Positions 1 through 9,062 of a DNA stretch of 64,000 nucleotides are shown here, in pieces. Every line of letters begins with the position of its first letter. Within the stretch, counting starts at the first letter, position 1. The notes beneath the pieces are model-generated. The model had not been told where the DNA came from, did not search any database, and saw only the letters and a program-made list of their open reading frames with translations. Origin of the DNA: Terrimonas_B sp041743125 (GTDB lineage Bacteria; Bacteroidota; Bacteroidia; Chitinophagales; Chitinophagaceae); NCBI GenBank assembly GCA_041743125.1, contig JBGTNK010000171.1:1-64000 (forward strand). The letters are read 5' to 3'. A program made the position numbers and the translations under genes.

Positions 1-1
1 T

Positions 2-1036
2 TCTCCTTTGGGAATGAAAATTGGTAAAAACGGACTGCTTACTTTTAAGGCAGAAAAGTCTTTTTTTCTTTCCGGGAAAGTAAAATATGATCATGAATAT
101 CTGATCAGGCTGGGTGTTCAAAACCTTTCTGATCCTGCCGATAAAATTGATACCAGCATAACCCTGGTTTTTTATAATACTGAAATTTTACAACCCAAAA
201 TTAAGTTTACTGTTTCCAATACACTATTTGTAGAAGAAGGAAAACCGGTGGATTTTAGCGTAGGATGTGAGGCAGGGAATTTCCCGATAGAAGAAATTCT
301 TTTTAGCAGTAATATACCCATCAACGATTATAAACTGGTTAAACATTGTGATGATGTATTTTCCTGGACGCCTCCTTATGACTTTGTTTCTGAAAATGAT
401 CCCGGCAAAGAAAAAACTGTCTCACTGCGTTTCATTGGCACCACAAAGTTTAAAGTTAGAGACACTGCCATTGTAAAGCTAATTGTCAAAGATGCCTTAA
501 ACTATCCTTTTGCGCTTCAGGAATACGGAGCCGTTACCAGTTCCATCAGGTATTATGTTTTGCAGTTGCAATATGTATTTTTCCAGTTAGATAAGGAGAT
601 CAGGGGAACCAAAAGAGCCCGTACGGGATTTGATCTTACGGCAGCCAGTTCTGCACTAACAGGTACCATATTAAATACATCATCTAACAAATCTTCTCAA
701 AATACCGGAAAAGTTTTACCTAGTGTTGGGGTAGCTCTTACACCAATCAAGGAAGCAACAGCTCCCAACAAATCAGTTGAACAAAACCAGGCTTCAGTGG
801 TCAGGTCGGCAATCAAAAGACTAAATTATATGTTGCATGATAACATAGTAATTGGTGAAAAGGATGCCGATATATCCAGGAAGACCACAAAACTCCGTGA
901 AGAACTAAGACAGGTTCAGGTACAATTAGTAGATATTCCTGTTGAAATTCCTACTGACATGACTGAGAAAAAATTGAATGACTATTTCAATAGCCCTAAA
1001 GTTAACCGGAAATACAGGCTGAAGAAAAGATCATGA
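2..1036 (+). CDS. Secreted Ig-like/PKD-like domain protein, C-terminal part (5' end outside window)
   Basis: The reading frame is open from the first complete codon (base 2), and a TTG at base 8 is only an internal codon, so this is the 3' part of a longer gene. The first 190 or so residues are beta-rich and look like one or two Ig/cadherin-like modules (for example a segment reading FTVSNTLFVEEGKPVDFSV and later FSWTPPYDF). A low-complexity Ser/Thr/Asn-rich linker follows, then a basic C-terminus with a short helical stretch. Ig-like modules of this kind occur in surface or secreted Bacteroidota proteins. I do not recognise the family and assign no function. The next gene downstream is on the opposite strand. 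Confidence 0.6.
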   Translation, partial: SPLGMKIGKNGLLTFKAEKSFFLSGKVKYDHEYLIRLGVQNLSDPADKIDTSITLVFYNTEILQPKIKFTVSNTLFVEEGKPVDFSVGCEAGNFPIEEILFSSNIPINDYKLVKHCDDVFSWTPPYDFVSENDPGKEKTVSLRFIGTTKFKVRDTAIVKLIVKDALNYPFALQEYGAVTSSIRYYVLQLQYVFFQLDKEIRGTKRARTGFDLTAASSALTGTILNTSSNKSSQNTGKVLPSVGVALTPIKEATAPNKSVEQNQASVVRSAIKRLNYMLHDNIVIGEKDADISRKTTKLREELRQVQVQLVDIPVEIPTDMTEKKLNDYFNSPKVNRKYRLKKRS

Positions 1037-1057
1037 GTTAGTTGTTAAGATTGAATT

Positions 1058-1522
1058 TTAATTGCCGGCGACATCACAATTATTTTTGCGACGGGTATCT
1101 ATCAGGTATTGGATCTTCCATTTCTCTTCAAACCTCACCAGTTGAAACGAATTGACCCCACAATGACTAAATAAACCATTGAAATAAAAGTTGTATGGCG
1201 TCCAAACTATTGCTAAAGGGCCATCTATCTTTATTGTTTCAAACCGGATACGTTCATCCGCAGAATCCTTTTTTAACTGGCTGACAAAGGAAGCAAAATT
1301 CTGAACATTTTCAGTCTTTACAATGGTTTTACCATTCTTATCCCGGATAATAGTTTGCATTACTGCACTGTCAGAAAATACAGATCTAAAAAGAGATGGA
1401 TCTGCATTTTTCATAGCATAAAATAGAGTATTTATTGTTGCTTTTATAGAATCCTCTGTAGACTGGCCAATGGATTGGCCAGAGAAAAAGATAGTCGTTA
1501 ATATTATTACCAGGTATTTCAT
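1058..1522 (-). CDS. Secreted SnoaL/NTF2-like protein
   Basis: This 154-residue protein starts with a typical Sec signal peptide (about residues 1-20, ending SIGQ). The rest has the NTF2-like pattern: an N-terminal helix (DSIKATINTLFYAMKNAD), a cone-like sheet, and a C-terminal strand reading FEEKWKIQYLIDTR. SnoaL/NTF2-like folds in Bacteroidota act as small-ligand binding proteins or enzymes, and no catalytic residues can be assigned here. It is convergent with the Ig-like gene on its left (about 20 bp apart) and divergent from the small lipoprotein gene on its right. The substrate is unknown. Confidence 0.7.
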   Translation of the reverse strand: MKYLVIILTTIFFSGQSIGQSTEDSIKATINTLFYAMKNADPSLFRSVFSDSAVMQTIIRDKNGKTIVKTENVQNFASFVSQLKKDSADERIRFETIKIDGPLAIVWTPYNFYFNGLFSHCGVNSFQLVRFEEKWKIQYLIDTRRKNNCDVAGN

Positions 1523-1584
1523 CTTAACAAGTTCTATGCATTTTTATGAATGATGTTGCCGTCTCTAAATTAAAATATAACAAC

Positions 1585-1938
1585 ATGAAAAATAAAATTA
1601 TAGGATCAGCGGTTCTGGCCACTGTGGCTACGGTTATTTTAGCGGGTTGTAGTTCCGGTCGTCAAAACTTTTACAATGATCGTTATTCGGATGGCCACCC
1701 CCTTTTTTCCCTGGTAATGCATTCTTCTCCGGGAGCTGCGATGAACAGTTATTCTGATGGACGTTATTCTTTCAGAAATATAAACGGAAATACTTACTGG
1801 CGTGGAAATGATAACAGATATTATTTAGACAGATCAAATATAATCAGGGTTCCACGCAACCACAAACAGTACAATGAATGGAATAAGGGTTTTGGTAGAC
1901 AGGAGCATAAAAAACATTATCAGAAAAACCGCCATTAG
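1585..1938 (+). CDS. Small hypothetical lipoprotein
   Basis: An upstream in-frame ATG exists at 1546, but the ATG at 1585 directly precedes a lipoprotein signal (MKNKIIGSAVL... with lipobox LAGC, Cys 22), so I start there, giving 117 residues. The mature part is rich in Asn, Arg, Tyr and Gly, with repeated YSDGRYS/YRGN-like motifs, and ends in a basic His/Lys tail. No enzyme motif is seen. It is probably attached to the outer membrane or periplasmic face. A clear intrinsic terminator follows immediately. Confidence 0.6.
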   Translation: MKNKIIGSAVLATVATVILAGCSSGRQNFYNDRYSDGHPLFSLVMHSSPGAAMNSYSDGRYSFRNINGNTYWRGNDNRYYLDRSNIIRVPRNHKQYNEWNKGFGRQEHKKHYQKNRH

Positions 1939-1945
1939 TAAAACG

Positions 1946-1985
1946 AAAACCCTTTGTTGAAAATAATAGCAAAGGGTTTTTTTAT
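1946..1985. terminator. Bidirectional intrinsic terminator
   Basis: An 11-bp stem (AAAACCCTTTG at 1946-1956 pairing with CAAAGGGTTTT at 1970-1980) is followed by a T-rich run on the + strand. The minus strand also has a T-run after the stem. It lies between the convergent small lipoprotein gene and the arginine decarboxylase gene and can serve both. Confidence 0.85.
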
Positions 1986-2002
1986 TTTCATCCTTAGAAA
2001 AG

Positions 2003-3403
2003 TTATTTGGAATATCCCAATATTTTCAGCATGCTCTGAGCCGTCTGCTGCTTAGCATATAACCAATCCACATGCTTTCCATTTCTATCAAAATCAACTA
2101 TCACATGTTTTGGTGAAGGAATAAGGCAATGCTTAATTCCACCATAACCGCTTATCTGGTCCTGGTAGGCGCCTGTGTGAAAAAATCCAACATACAGGGG
2201 TTCGCCATTATTTATTTTAGGCAGGAACACTTCATTAATATGTTCTTCAGAATCATAATAGTCATGACTATCACAAGTAATTCCGCCTAAAACCACCCGT
2301 TGATAATCCGCGTCCCATTTATTGATGGGCAGCATCAGAAATTTTTCACCAATGCCCCAGGTATCCGGCAATGTGGTTATAAAGGATGAATCTATCATAT
2401 ACCAGGTTTCCCTGTCATTCTGGACTTTCTCCCCGATAACACTATAGATATGCGCCATGCTCTCCCCCACAGTAAAACTGCCGAATTCGGTATAAATATG
2501 AGGCATAGGCACTTTTGCTTTTTTGCAGGCAGCCTTGATATTACGGACGATTTCATTAATCATAAACTGGTAGTCATATTCAAACCCCAGAGAATGCTTG
2601 ATAGGAAACCCGCCTCCGATATTAATAGAATCCAACTCAGGGCAAATCTTTTTTAACTGGCAATAGAGATTGATGATCTTATTTAATTCACTCCAATAAT
2701 AAATGTCATCTTTTATTCCTTTATTCAAAAAGATGTGCAACATTTTTAACTGGAACTTGCTTTCATATCCTTCGATCCTGTCCACATAAAATTCAAGAAT
2801 GTCCTTGGCCCGAATGCCCAGCCTGGATGTATAAAAAGGGAAATTGGGTTCTTCTTCTGCAGCTACCCTGATTCCTAATTTAAACGGCACCCTGACTGTT
2901 TTTGCATATTCCTTTAATTCCTCCTTATTATCCAGTACAGGAATTACGTTTGAAAATCCGCTATTTAGCAGGCTGGCGATCCGCCTTGTATATTCCTTTT
3001 GTTTATACCCATTGCAAACGATATTTATGTCCTTGTTGATCTTCTTTTTTTCATACAGCTTTTTGATAATGTCAATATCATAAGCAAAAGATGTTTCCAG
3101 GTGTATTTCGTTTTTCAATGCCTGTTCTACAATAAATGAAAAGTGAGAACTTTTGGTACAATAACAATAAAAGTATTTGCCTTCGTATTTATGCTTTTTA
3201 AATGCGTTGGCAAACATAGTTTTTGCCTTTTGTATCTGCATACTGATTTTTGGCAAGTACGTTAATTTCAATGGCGTGCCATATTTATCTATCAGCCCTT
3301 TTATATCTACTCCGTTATACTGGAGGTATTCATTTTTTACTTCAAAGCCTTCCTGGGGGAAATTGAATGTTTGCTGTACAAGGTCCTGGTATGAGTTTGT
3401 CAT
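2003..3403 (-). CDS. speA: Arginine decarboxylase, short Bacteroidota type
   Basis: This is a 466-residue fold-III PLP-dependent decarboxylase with an alanine-racemase-like TIM barrel followed by a beta domain. The likely PLP lysine is Lys84 in CYCTKSSH. A glycine-rich phosphate-binding segment reads NIGGGFPIKHS, and the C-terminal substrate Cys/Asp motif reads GGITCDSHDYY. The sequence matches the ~460-residue proteins annotated as arginine decarboxylase in Flavobacteriia and Chitinophagia, which are shorter than E. coli SpeA. The expected reaction is arginine to agmatine plus CO2, the entry to polyamine synthesis. No agmatine-processing gene is adjacent. A TAnnTTTG promoter lies about 47 bp upstream. 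Specificity for arginine rather than a related basic amino acid rests on family resemblance. Confidence 0.85.
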   Translation of the reverse strand: MTNSYQDLVQQTFNFPQEGFEVKNEYLQYNGVDIKGLIDKYGTPLKLTYLPKISMQIQKAKTMFANAFKKHKYEGKYFYCYCTKSSHFSFIVEQALKNEIHLETSFAYDIDIIKKLYEKKKINKDINIVCNGYKQKEYTRRIASLLNSGFSNVIPVLDNKEELKEYAKTVRVPFKLGIRVAAEEEPNFPFYTSRLGIRAKDILEFYVDRIEGYESKFQLKMLHIFLNKGIKDDIYYWSELNKIINLYCQLKKICPELDSINIGGGFPIKHSLGFEYDYQFMINEIVRNIKAACKKAKVPMPHIYTEFGSFTVGESMAHIYSVIGEKVQNDRETWYMIDSSFITTLPDTWGIGEKFLMLPINKWDADYQRVVLGGITCDSHDYYDSEEHINEVFLPKINNGEPLYVGFFHTGAYQDQISGYGGIKHCLIPSPKHVIVDFDRNGKHVDWLYAKQQTAQSMLKILGYSK

Positions 3404-3449
3404 TGAGAACTTAATGAGTATTTGCGATCAGGGATTTTTTTTAACGGGA

Positions 3450-3457
3450 CAAAAGTA
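3450..3457 (-). promoter_or_regulatory. TAnnTTTG -7 promoter box for the arginine decarboxylase gene
   Basis: The minus strand reads TACTTTTG here, an exact match to the Bacteroidota -7 consensus TAnnTTTG. It lies 46 nt before the ATG and implies a leader of about 40 nt. Confidence 0.5.
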
Positions 3458-3783
3458 GAATTTTAGAGAAATTTCGGGGTATTTAATTTTGGGGCTCTAA
3501 TGGCAAGAAAAAGAAAAAAGAATCTACTCCTGAAAATAGCTTGATAATTTAAATCAACGTAAGACAAGATCATTAGAAACTTGAATTTATTTTAACATAA
3601 GCAAACTGCTCCTTAACAGTGCTTCCAAGTTTATCAGCACCGTATTATTGGTAAATATTAATAAGTAACCGGGATTTATAATAGAAGGTTCCAGGGGAAG
3701 CAATCATTTTATCCTAAAGGAACAGATCGCAAGTTTGACAAATATATTTTTATGATGATTTACTTTAGTAATAAAGTAGGTAA
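3458..3783. other. Intergenic region without a recognisable gene
   Basis: This AT-rich spacer lies between two minus-strand genes. Only trivially short ORFs are present. I see no tRNA, repeat or convincing terminator. Confidence 0.6.
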
Positions 3784-4959
3784 TCACTCAGCATCAATTG
3801 TAATGGTCTGTATCATTTTTTTTGCTACAGGCTTATCATGTAGTATCGCTGCTTTCCATACCGGCATTTTTTCCAGGCGGGAAGTCAGTTCATAATTGAA
3901 ATCTTCATCATCCATTCCCCTTATCACTTTAAAATTTACTGGTACACCATCTTTGTCAACAATAAATTCTACCTGCACGTAGGCTTTCTTTCTACCATCA
4001 GGCAGTTGGTCTACCAAACCATTTCCCAACTTATCCAGGTATACCATAAATGCCTCGCCTCCACCCGGAAACTTTGGCCATTCATGTACAGCTTCAACCA
4101 GGTTGGTAATGGCCCTGGTTCTATGCGGCGCTCTTGGCTTATTAATTTTTACAACGGGTGTTTTATTACCGGTGGTCTGGCCATTTATAGAATATTCTCC
4201 CTTCTCATTGATCAAAACAACCGGTAATTGTTTATGCTTTTCGAAATAATCAAAAGCATTTTCAAGTCTGGCCACGAATTTTTTTAACACCGCATCATCT
4301 TTTGTCAGGTTTTCAAGAAACCTTACGCTTCTTGCCACATTGAACCGGATAGGGAAAATATGAACAGGTATATAATCTTGTCCCTGGCTTTTTGCATGCG
4401 CAGCCAGTATATATAATTCGTCAATCTGCTTGTCAGTAATAGGAATACAACCTACAGTAACACAACTGCCATGAATATAAATGGCACCGCCGGGCCTCAG
4501 GGAGTCACTTAATATTCTGTCTGATACATTAGGATAATTCAAACCCAATGATAAATAATATTGGCTGTGAGGATTGAATTCATTTATGTAATAGAATCCT
4601 TCCGGTACCTGGTAATCGCCTTCTAATCTTTTGGGGCCTAATGTACCCGCTAAAGCACAAACCTTATAAGTTTTAAAAAGTTTGAAAGATTCCTGCAATT
4701 CATTCTTTACCCAAACTTCTAACTGGCTGTCATATTTAAAAGACCGGATGTACATATATTTTACGGGCCATTGTAAATTTCTGGCTTCAAATTGCTTTTG
4801 CAAGGTGTCTTCCTTTCGCCTGAATGATTCATCAGGGCGTGCAAAAGATTTCTGGTAACTGATAAACGCAGAATTTGTTGCTCCATTTTTGTATGAAAGT
4901 TGGGCTGAAACCACTGTGGCGCCCACTAATAAAACCAATGCTGTAAGAAAGTTTTTCAT
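3784..4959 (-). CDS. YafK-type L,D-transpeptidase fused to a TonB-C-like domain
   Basis: A signal peptide (residues 1-20, ending VSAQ) is followed by a YkuD/YafK-like L,D-transpeptidase domain. The catalytic signature is HGSCVTVGCIPI, with His163 and Cys171, the usual HG-x(n)-GC motif. Such enzymes make or cut 3-3 peptidoglycan cross-links or attach proteins to murein in the periplasm. After a basic Lys/Pro/Arg linker, about 100 C-terminal residues (from EWPKFPGGGEAFMVYL) look like a TonB C-terminal domain, including a strand of the VQVEFIVDKDGVPVNFKVIRG type. The domain pairing is unusual and is discussed in the findings. The gene appears monocistronic. Confidence 0.8.
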   Translation of the reverse strand: MKNFLTALVLLVGATVVSAQLSYKNGATNSAFISYQKSFARPDESFRRKEDTLQKQFEARNLQWPVKYMYIRSFKYDSQLEVWVKNELQESFKLFKTYKVCALAGTLGPKRLEGDYQVPEGFYYINEFNPHSQYYLSLGLNYPNVSDRILSDSLRPGGAIYIHGSCVTVGCIPITDKQIDELYILAAHAKSQGQDYIPVHIFPIRFNVARSVRFLENLTKDDAVLKKFVARLENAFDYFEKHKQLPVVLINEKGEYSINGQTTGNKTPVVKINKPRAPHRTRAITNLVEAVHEWPKFPGGGEAFMVYLDKLGNGLVDQLPDGRKKAYVQVEFIVDKDGVPVNFKVIRGMDDEDFNYELTSRLEKMPVWKAAILHDKPVAKKMIQTITIDAE

Positions 4960-5179
4960 GCTAACTATTCCTTTAACGATCCGACATTTAAATTATTTCC
5001 CATTGTACTGATGATACGTGTAAAGATAAGGTCCACGGAATATTGACAGAAGCGTGGAATTCAAAGTCTGAATAAAATTTAACAACTTCGAAATCATTGA
5101 AAATCTTCTAGTCCTAAGATATTCCGGAGCCGATCCTTATTATTGGCAGTTTCTCAATAGTAAAAAAGGCATTTCATTT

Positions 5180-6313
5180 TTATAAGTTACCCCTGGCTTC
5201 CTGTTCCCTTTCAATCGCTTCAAATAAAGCTTTGAAATTTCCTTTGCCAAAACTTTGAGCCCCTTTCCGTTGAATAATCTCAAAAAAAAGTGTCGGTCTG
5301 TCTTCTACAGGCCTGGAAAACAATTGTAATAAATATCCTTCGTTGTCCCTGTCTACAAGTATTCCTAATTCCTTCAAGGAATCGATATCCTCATCAATAT
5401 GGCCCACCCTGTCCAGCAAATCATCATAATAGGTAGTAGGAACCTGCAAAAACTCTACACCCCGGCTCATTAAATCCTTTACAGTCTTCACAATATCATT
5501 GGTGGCAAGGGCAACATGTTGCACACCTTCCCCATTATAGAATTCAAGGTATTCCTCTACCTGCGATTTCTTTTTTCCTTCTGCAGGTTCATTAATAGGG
5601 AACTTAACAAACCCGTTTCCACTGCTCATTACTTTGCTCATCAAAGCCGAATATTCTGTAGAGATATCATTGTCATCAAAAGTGAGAATATTTTTGAATC
5701 CCATAACGACTTCATAAAATTTTACCCAGGGATTCATTCCGTTCCAATCCACATTTCCTACGCAATGGTCTACATAGAGCAAGCCTGCATCAGATTGCTT
5801 AAATAATGAATTAGTCCAGGGTTGATAGCCGGGAAGAAAGGCTCCTTTATAATTCTTCCGCTCAATGAATAAATGTACGGTATCTCCATAAGTATGAATT
5901 CCGCTCATGACCACTTCCCCCTCATCATCTTTTAAATGCTTTGGTTTCATATAGCTTTTAGCCCCACGGCGGGTCGTCTCTTCCCAGGCACTGGCCGCAT
6001 CCTTTACCCGGAGGGAAATAGCTTTTACCCCATCTCCGTGTTTATATATATGGTCGGCAATTTCATTGCCTGGCCTAAGGGTAGTTGTTAATACAAACGT
6101 CAGTTTATTCTGGCGAACTGCATAGCTCGCTATTTCTTTCATTCCCGTTTCTGGTCCCGCATAGGCCAGTGGTTGAAATCCGAAGGCAGTGATATAATAA
6201 TGGGAAGCTTGTTTGGCATTACCTACATAGAATTCCACATAATCAGTTCCTTCCAGGGGAAGAAAATCTTTTTCAATGTTTTGTTTTTTTCCCTGTGATA
6301 ATAGATCAGACAT
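5180..6313 (-). CDS. hppD: 4-Hydroxyphenylpyruvate dioxygenase
   Basis: This 377-residue protein has the two-domain vicinal-oxygen-chelate fold of HPPD. The Fe(II) ligands are visible as His183 (VDHCVGNV), His266 (GVQHVALAT) and Glu345 (LFFEIIQRKG). The C-terminal helix region GAQSFGKGNFKALFEAIEREQ matches the family. The enzyme converts 4-hydroxyphenylpyruvate to homogentisate in tyrosine catabolism. No homogentisate dioxygenase or tyrosine transaminase gene lies in this window. The length is normal. It is divergent from purK. Confidence 0.95.
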   Translation of the reverse strand: MSDLLSQGKKQNIEKDFLPLEGTDYVEFYVGNAKQASHYYITAFGFQPLAYAGPETGMKEIASYAVRQNKLTFVLTTTLRPGNEIADHIYKHGDGVKAISLRVKDAASAWEETTRRGAKSYMKPKHLKDDEGEVVMSGIHTYGDTVHLFIERKNYKGAFLPGYQPWTNSLFKQSDAGLLYVDHCVGNVDWNGMNPWVKFYEVVMGFKNILTFDDNDISTEYSALMSKVMSSGNGFVKFPINEPAEGKKKSQVEEYLEFYNGEGVQHVALATNDIVKTVKDLMSRGVEFLQVPTTYYDDLLDRVGHIDEDIDSLKELGILVDRDNEGYLLQLFSRPVEDRPTLFFEIIQRKGAQSFGKGNFKALFEAIEREQEARGNL

Positions 6314-6546
6314 AGTACTTTTTTTGGGTATAATAAAACTTAGAATAGCAGCAAACTAACTTGCCTTAAAAAGGCTTATCGTATCCTTCTCAACATAGGG
6401 AGCCAGGCATCCATAGCCAGTGCCTCCATCAGTAAGTTGAAACATATCCGCTGGTCAGGAAAAAATTTATGTAGAAAATCGGGGCGCATTATTATGCAAA
6501 TTTATAATAGCCACAGCAATAAAATGTAAACAAATAGCTGGCAGCC

Positions 6547-6554
6547 TATCTTTG
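6547..6554 (+). promoter_or_regulatory. TAnnTTTG -7 promoter box directly before purK
   Basis: The box reads TATCTTTG and ends only 4 nt before the purK ATG at 6559. Transcription from it would begin at or next to the start codon, implying a leaderless mRNA. Confidence 0.6.
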
Positions 6555-6558
6555 CGCC

Positions 6559-7716
6559 ATGTTGAATTCTCCGAATAAAGACCAGCCCATGGCCTTTCCA
6601 AAAATTGGAATTTTGGGTGGTGGTCAGTTGGGCAGGATGCTACTGCAGGCCGCCGCTAATTACCCGGTTGAGACTTTTGTACTGGAAAATGACCCGGCCT
6701 GTCCGGCTGCTCACCTTTGCCACCATTTTTCGACAGGAGATATAAGAAATTACGATGATGTTTTGGCCTTTGGTAAAAACCTGGATGCACTCACCATTGA
6801 AATTGAAAACGTAAATACCCAGGCATTAGAAAAATTAGAAAGCATGGGAATTAAAATTTTTCCCAGACCATCGGTTTTAAGAATTATCAAAAATAAAATA
6901 CATCAGAAGGAATACTATAAACAACATAACATTCCCAGCGCAGATTTCAGGGTTACCAGGGATTTTGCTGAATTAAGCAATGCGGAAGAATTTCTTCCGG
7001 CTGTTCAAAAAATTGGTGAAGGCGGCTATGATGGACGGGGGGTTCAGGTCATCCATACAAGGGAAGATTTTTCAAATGGTTTTGATAGTCCTTCGATCCT
7101 TGAAAAAATGGTAGCCATCCAAAAGGAAATTGCCGTATTGGTTGCCATTAATGAAAAAGGGGATACGGCATTATATCCGCCAGTTGAAATGGTGTTCGAC
7201 AAAGCACTTAATCAACTGAACTACCAGGTATGTCCTGCCGGCCTGGATAAAAAAACACTTTTAACTGTACAAAACATCGCCACGGCCACAGCAAGAAATT
7301 TTAATTCCCCGGGATTATTTGCTATCGAATTATTTATTGACCAAACCGGGGAAGTATTAGTCAACGAAACAGCGCCGCGGGTTCATAATAGCGGACATCA
7401 TACTATTGAGGCGCACTATTGCTCTCAATTTGATATGCTCTGGAGGATCATGCTGGGTTATCCTTTAGGCAATACAGCCGCCATTTCACCTTCCATGATG
7501 GTAAATATAATAGGGTCAGAAGGCTTCAACGGCGAAGTTAAATATGAAGGCCTGCCAGAGATTTTATCTATCAGTAACAGCTTTGTACACTTGTATGGGA
7601 AAAACCAAACTAAGCCTGGCCGTAAGATGGGACATGTGACGATCCTTGATAAGGGCGACCAGGATTGGCAGGAACTTTCGAACAAAGTGAAAGAAACATT
7701 GTTAGCAAAATCCTGA
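6559..7716 (+). CDS. purK: 5-(Carboxyamino)imidazole ribonucleotide synthase PurK
   Basis: This 385-residue ATP-grasp enzyme starts with the glycine-rich segment GILGGGQLGRML. Its ATP-grasp features include EKIGEGGYDGRGVQV-like and ELFIDQTGEVLVNETAPRVHNSGHHT, the latter carrying the Mg-binding Glu/Asn residues. It carboxylates AIR to N5-CAIR using ATP and bicarbonate, and PurE then isomerises the product. The ATG at 6559 is supported by a promoter box four bases upstream, although a second ATG at residue 11 (6589) would also fit the family length. purE lies 6.2 kb downstream on the same strand, separated by an efflux operon. Confidence 0.93.
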   Translation: MLNSPNKDQPMAFPKIGILGGGQLGRMLLQAAANYPVETFVLENDPACPAAHLCHHFSTGDIRNYDDVLAFGKNLDALTIEIENVNTQALEKLESMGIKIFPRPSVLRIIKNKIHQKEYYKQHNIPSADFRVTRDFAELSNAEEFLPAVQKIGEGGYDGRGVQVIHTREDFSNGFDSPSILEKMVAIQKEIAVLVAINEKGDTALYPPVEMVFDKALNQLNYQVCPAGLDKKTLLTVQNIATATARNFNSPGLFAIELFIDQTGEVLVNETAPRVHNSGHHTIEAHYCSQFDMLWRIMLGYPLGNTAAISPSMMVNIIGSEGFNGEVKYEGLPEILSISNSFVHLYGKNQTKPGRKMGHVTILDKGDQDWQELSNKVKETLLAKS

Positions 7717-7864
7717 TGCCGTTTGTCCGTTGATAAAACCGTTTTTAAAGTAACGCTATCTGACCGCATGCCATTTCACTTTTTGACGTCAAAAGGCCGG
7801 GCTTCCCGCTACCTTTAATTCATAAAATATATCCTTTAAGCCAAAACCAAATAAATAAAAAACT

Positions 7865-8938
7865 GTGGAATTAATATTTGCATTAAAAAAATATTCGATC
7901 GCTCCGGCTCTGGTTATACTTTTAGCTGCATGCGGGGAAAAAAATAAAAAAGAAATTGTATCCCCGGCCGGAGGCAATCCCCGGCAAATGCTGATGAATG
8001 TTGACGGTTACATCGTCAGAGCCGAGCCTTTTACTGTAAACATTGAAGTTCCCGGATCGATCATTGCCAACGAAACCACTGAGATCCATCCTGAAGTTTC
8101 GGGTCGTATTGTACGACTGAATGTGGCCGAAGGGCGGTATGTAACAAAAGGAACTTTGCTGGCTAAATTGTACGACGCCGATTTGCAGGCACAATTAAAA
8201 AAACTTCAGGTTCAGTTGCAAATTGCAAAAACGAATGAAGAACGTTCGGCTCAATTATTAAATATTCAAGGAATAAGCAAAGCAGATTACGACGCCAGCC
8301 TGCTCAACGTAAATAATATTAATGCAGATATAGATATTATCCGCACTACTATTTCAAGAACGGAAATAAGAGCTCCTTTTAATGGCAAACTAGGATTGAA
8401 GAATATTAGTCCCGGAGCTTATGTTACCCCAACAACTATCCTTGCTGTCATTAATCAAACAAGCCAGTTAAAACTTGATTTTACAGTGCCCGAAAAGTAT
8501 ACCAGCCAGGTGCGGGTAGGGCAAATAGTTCAATTTACTTATGAAGGATCCGATAAAAAATTTAAGGCAAAAATCATCGCCACTGAATCATCTGTGGCTG
8601 AAAATACCCGTAGCCTGAAAGCAAGGTCAGAAGTAATTACAAAAGATGATAAATTGTTGCCGGGAACTTTTGCCAAAGTTCAACTGAGCTTTGAGCCAGA
8701 TCCTTCAACCATTTTAATTCCCACCCAGGCAGTAATACCGCAGGCAAGGGTCAAGAAAGTTATTTTATACGAGAATGGCGTTGCTAAATTTAATGATGTT
8801 AAAACGGGGATACGTGATTCTGCAAGAATTCAAATTACCGAAGGTTTGAAAAATGGAGATACCATTGTGCTGACCGGTCTTTTAAGTATAAGACCTGACT
8901 CGAAGATTAAAATAAACAAAATTGTAAACCTTCAATAA
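7865..8938 (+). CDS. RND efflux periplasmic adaptor (membrane fusion) lipoprotein
   Basis: The first available start is the GTG at 7865, because an in-frame stop lies just upstream at 7856. The N-terminus carries a lipoprotein signal with lipobox LAAC (Cys 23). The order is typical of HlyD/AcrA adaptors: a first lipoyl half (IHPEVSGRIVRLNVAEG), a short alpha-hairpin (about residues 105-155), a second lipoyl half (TEIRAPFNGKLG), then beta-barrel and membrane-proximal domains. It links the inner-membrane RND pump to the outer-membrane factor. It is the first gene of a three-gene + strand operon, 124 bp before the pump gene. No regulator gene is adjacent and the exported substrate is unknown. 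Confidence 0.9.
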   Translation: MELIFALKKYSIAPALVILLAACGEKNKKEIVSPAGGNPRQMLMNVDGYIVRAEPFTVNIEVPGSIIANETTEIHPEVSGRIVRLNVAEGRYVTKGTLLAKLYDADLQAQLKKLQVQLQIAKTNEERSAQLLNIQGISKADYDASLLNVNNINADIDIIRTTISRTEIRAPFNGKLGLKNISPGAYVTPTTILAVINQTSQLKLDFTVPEKYTSQVRVGQIVQFTYEGSDKKFKAKIIATESSVAENTRSLKARSEVITKDDKLLPGTFAKVQLSFEPDPSTILIPTQAVIPQARVKKVILYENGVAKFNDVKTGIRDSARIQITEGLKNGDTIVLTGLLSIRPDSKIKINKIVNLQ

Positions 8939-9062
8939 ATGTTGCCCCGGTTTGAAGGCTTATAAAAAATAAAAATAACTGGCATAAGTCTAAAACTAAT
9001 GCTCCAAATGTTGAGAATAGAAACCTGAAGAGACCTGGAAAAAACGAAATAAAAAGATCAGA

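Noticed and set aside
5980..6558. Possible degenerate element between hppD and purK
   Set aside because: The spacer has only a small GCCTT-AAGGC hairpin and AT-rich sequence, with no inverted-repeat ends or transposase remnant.
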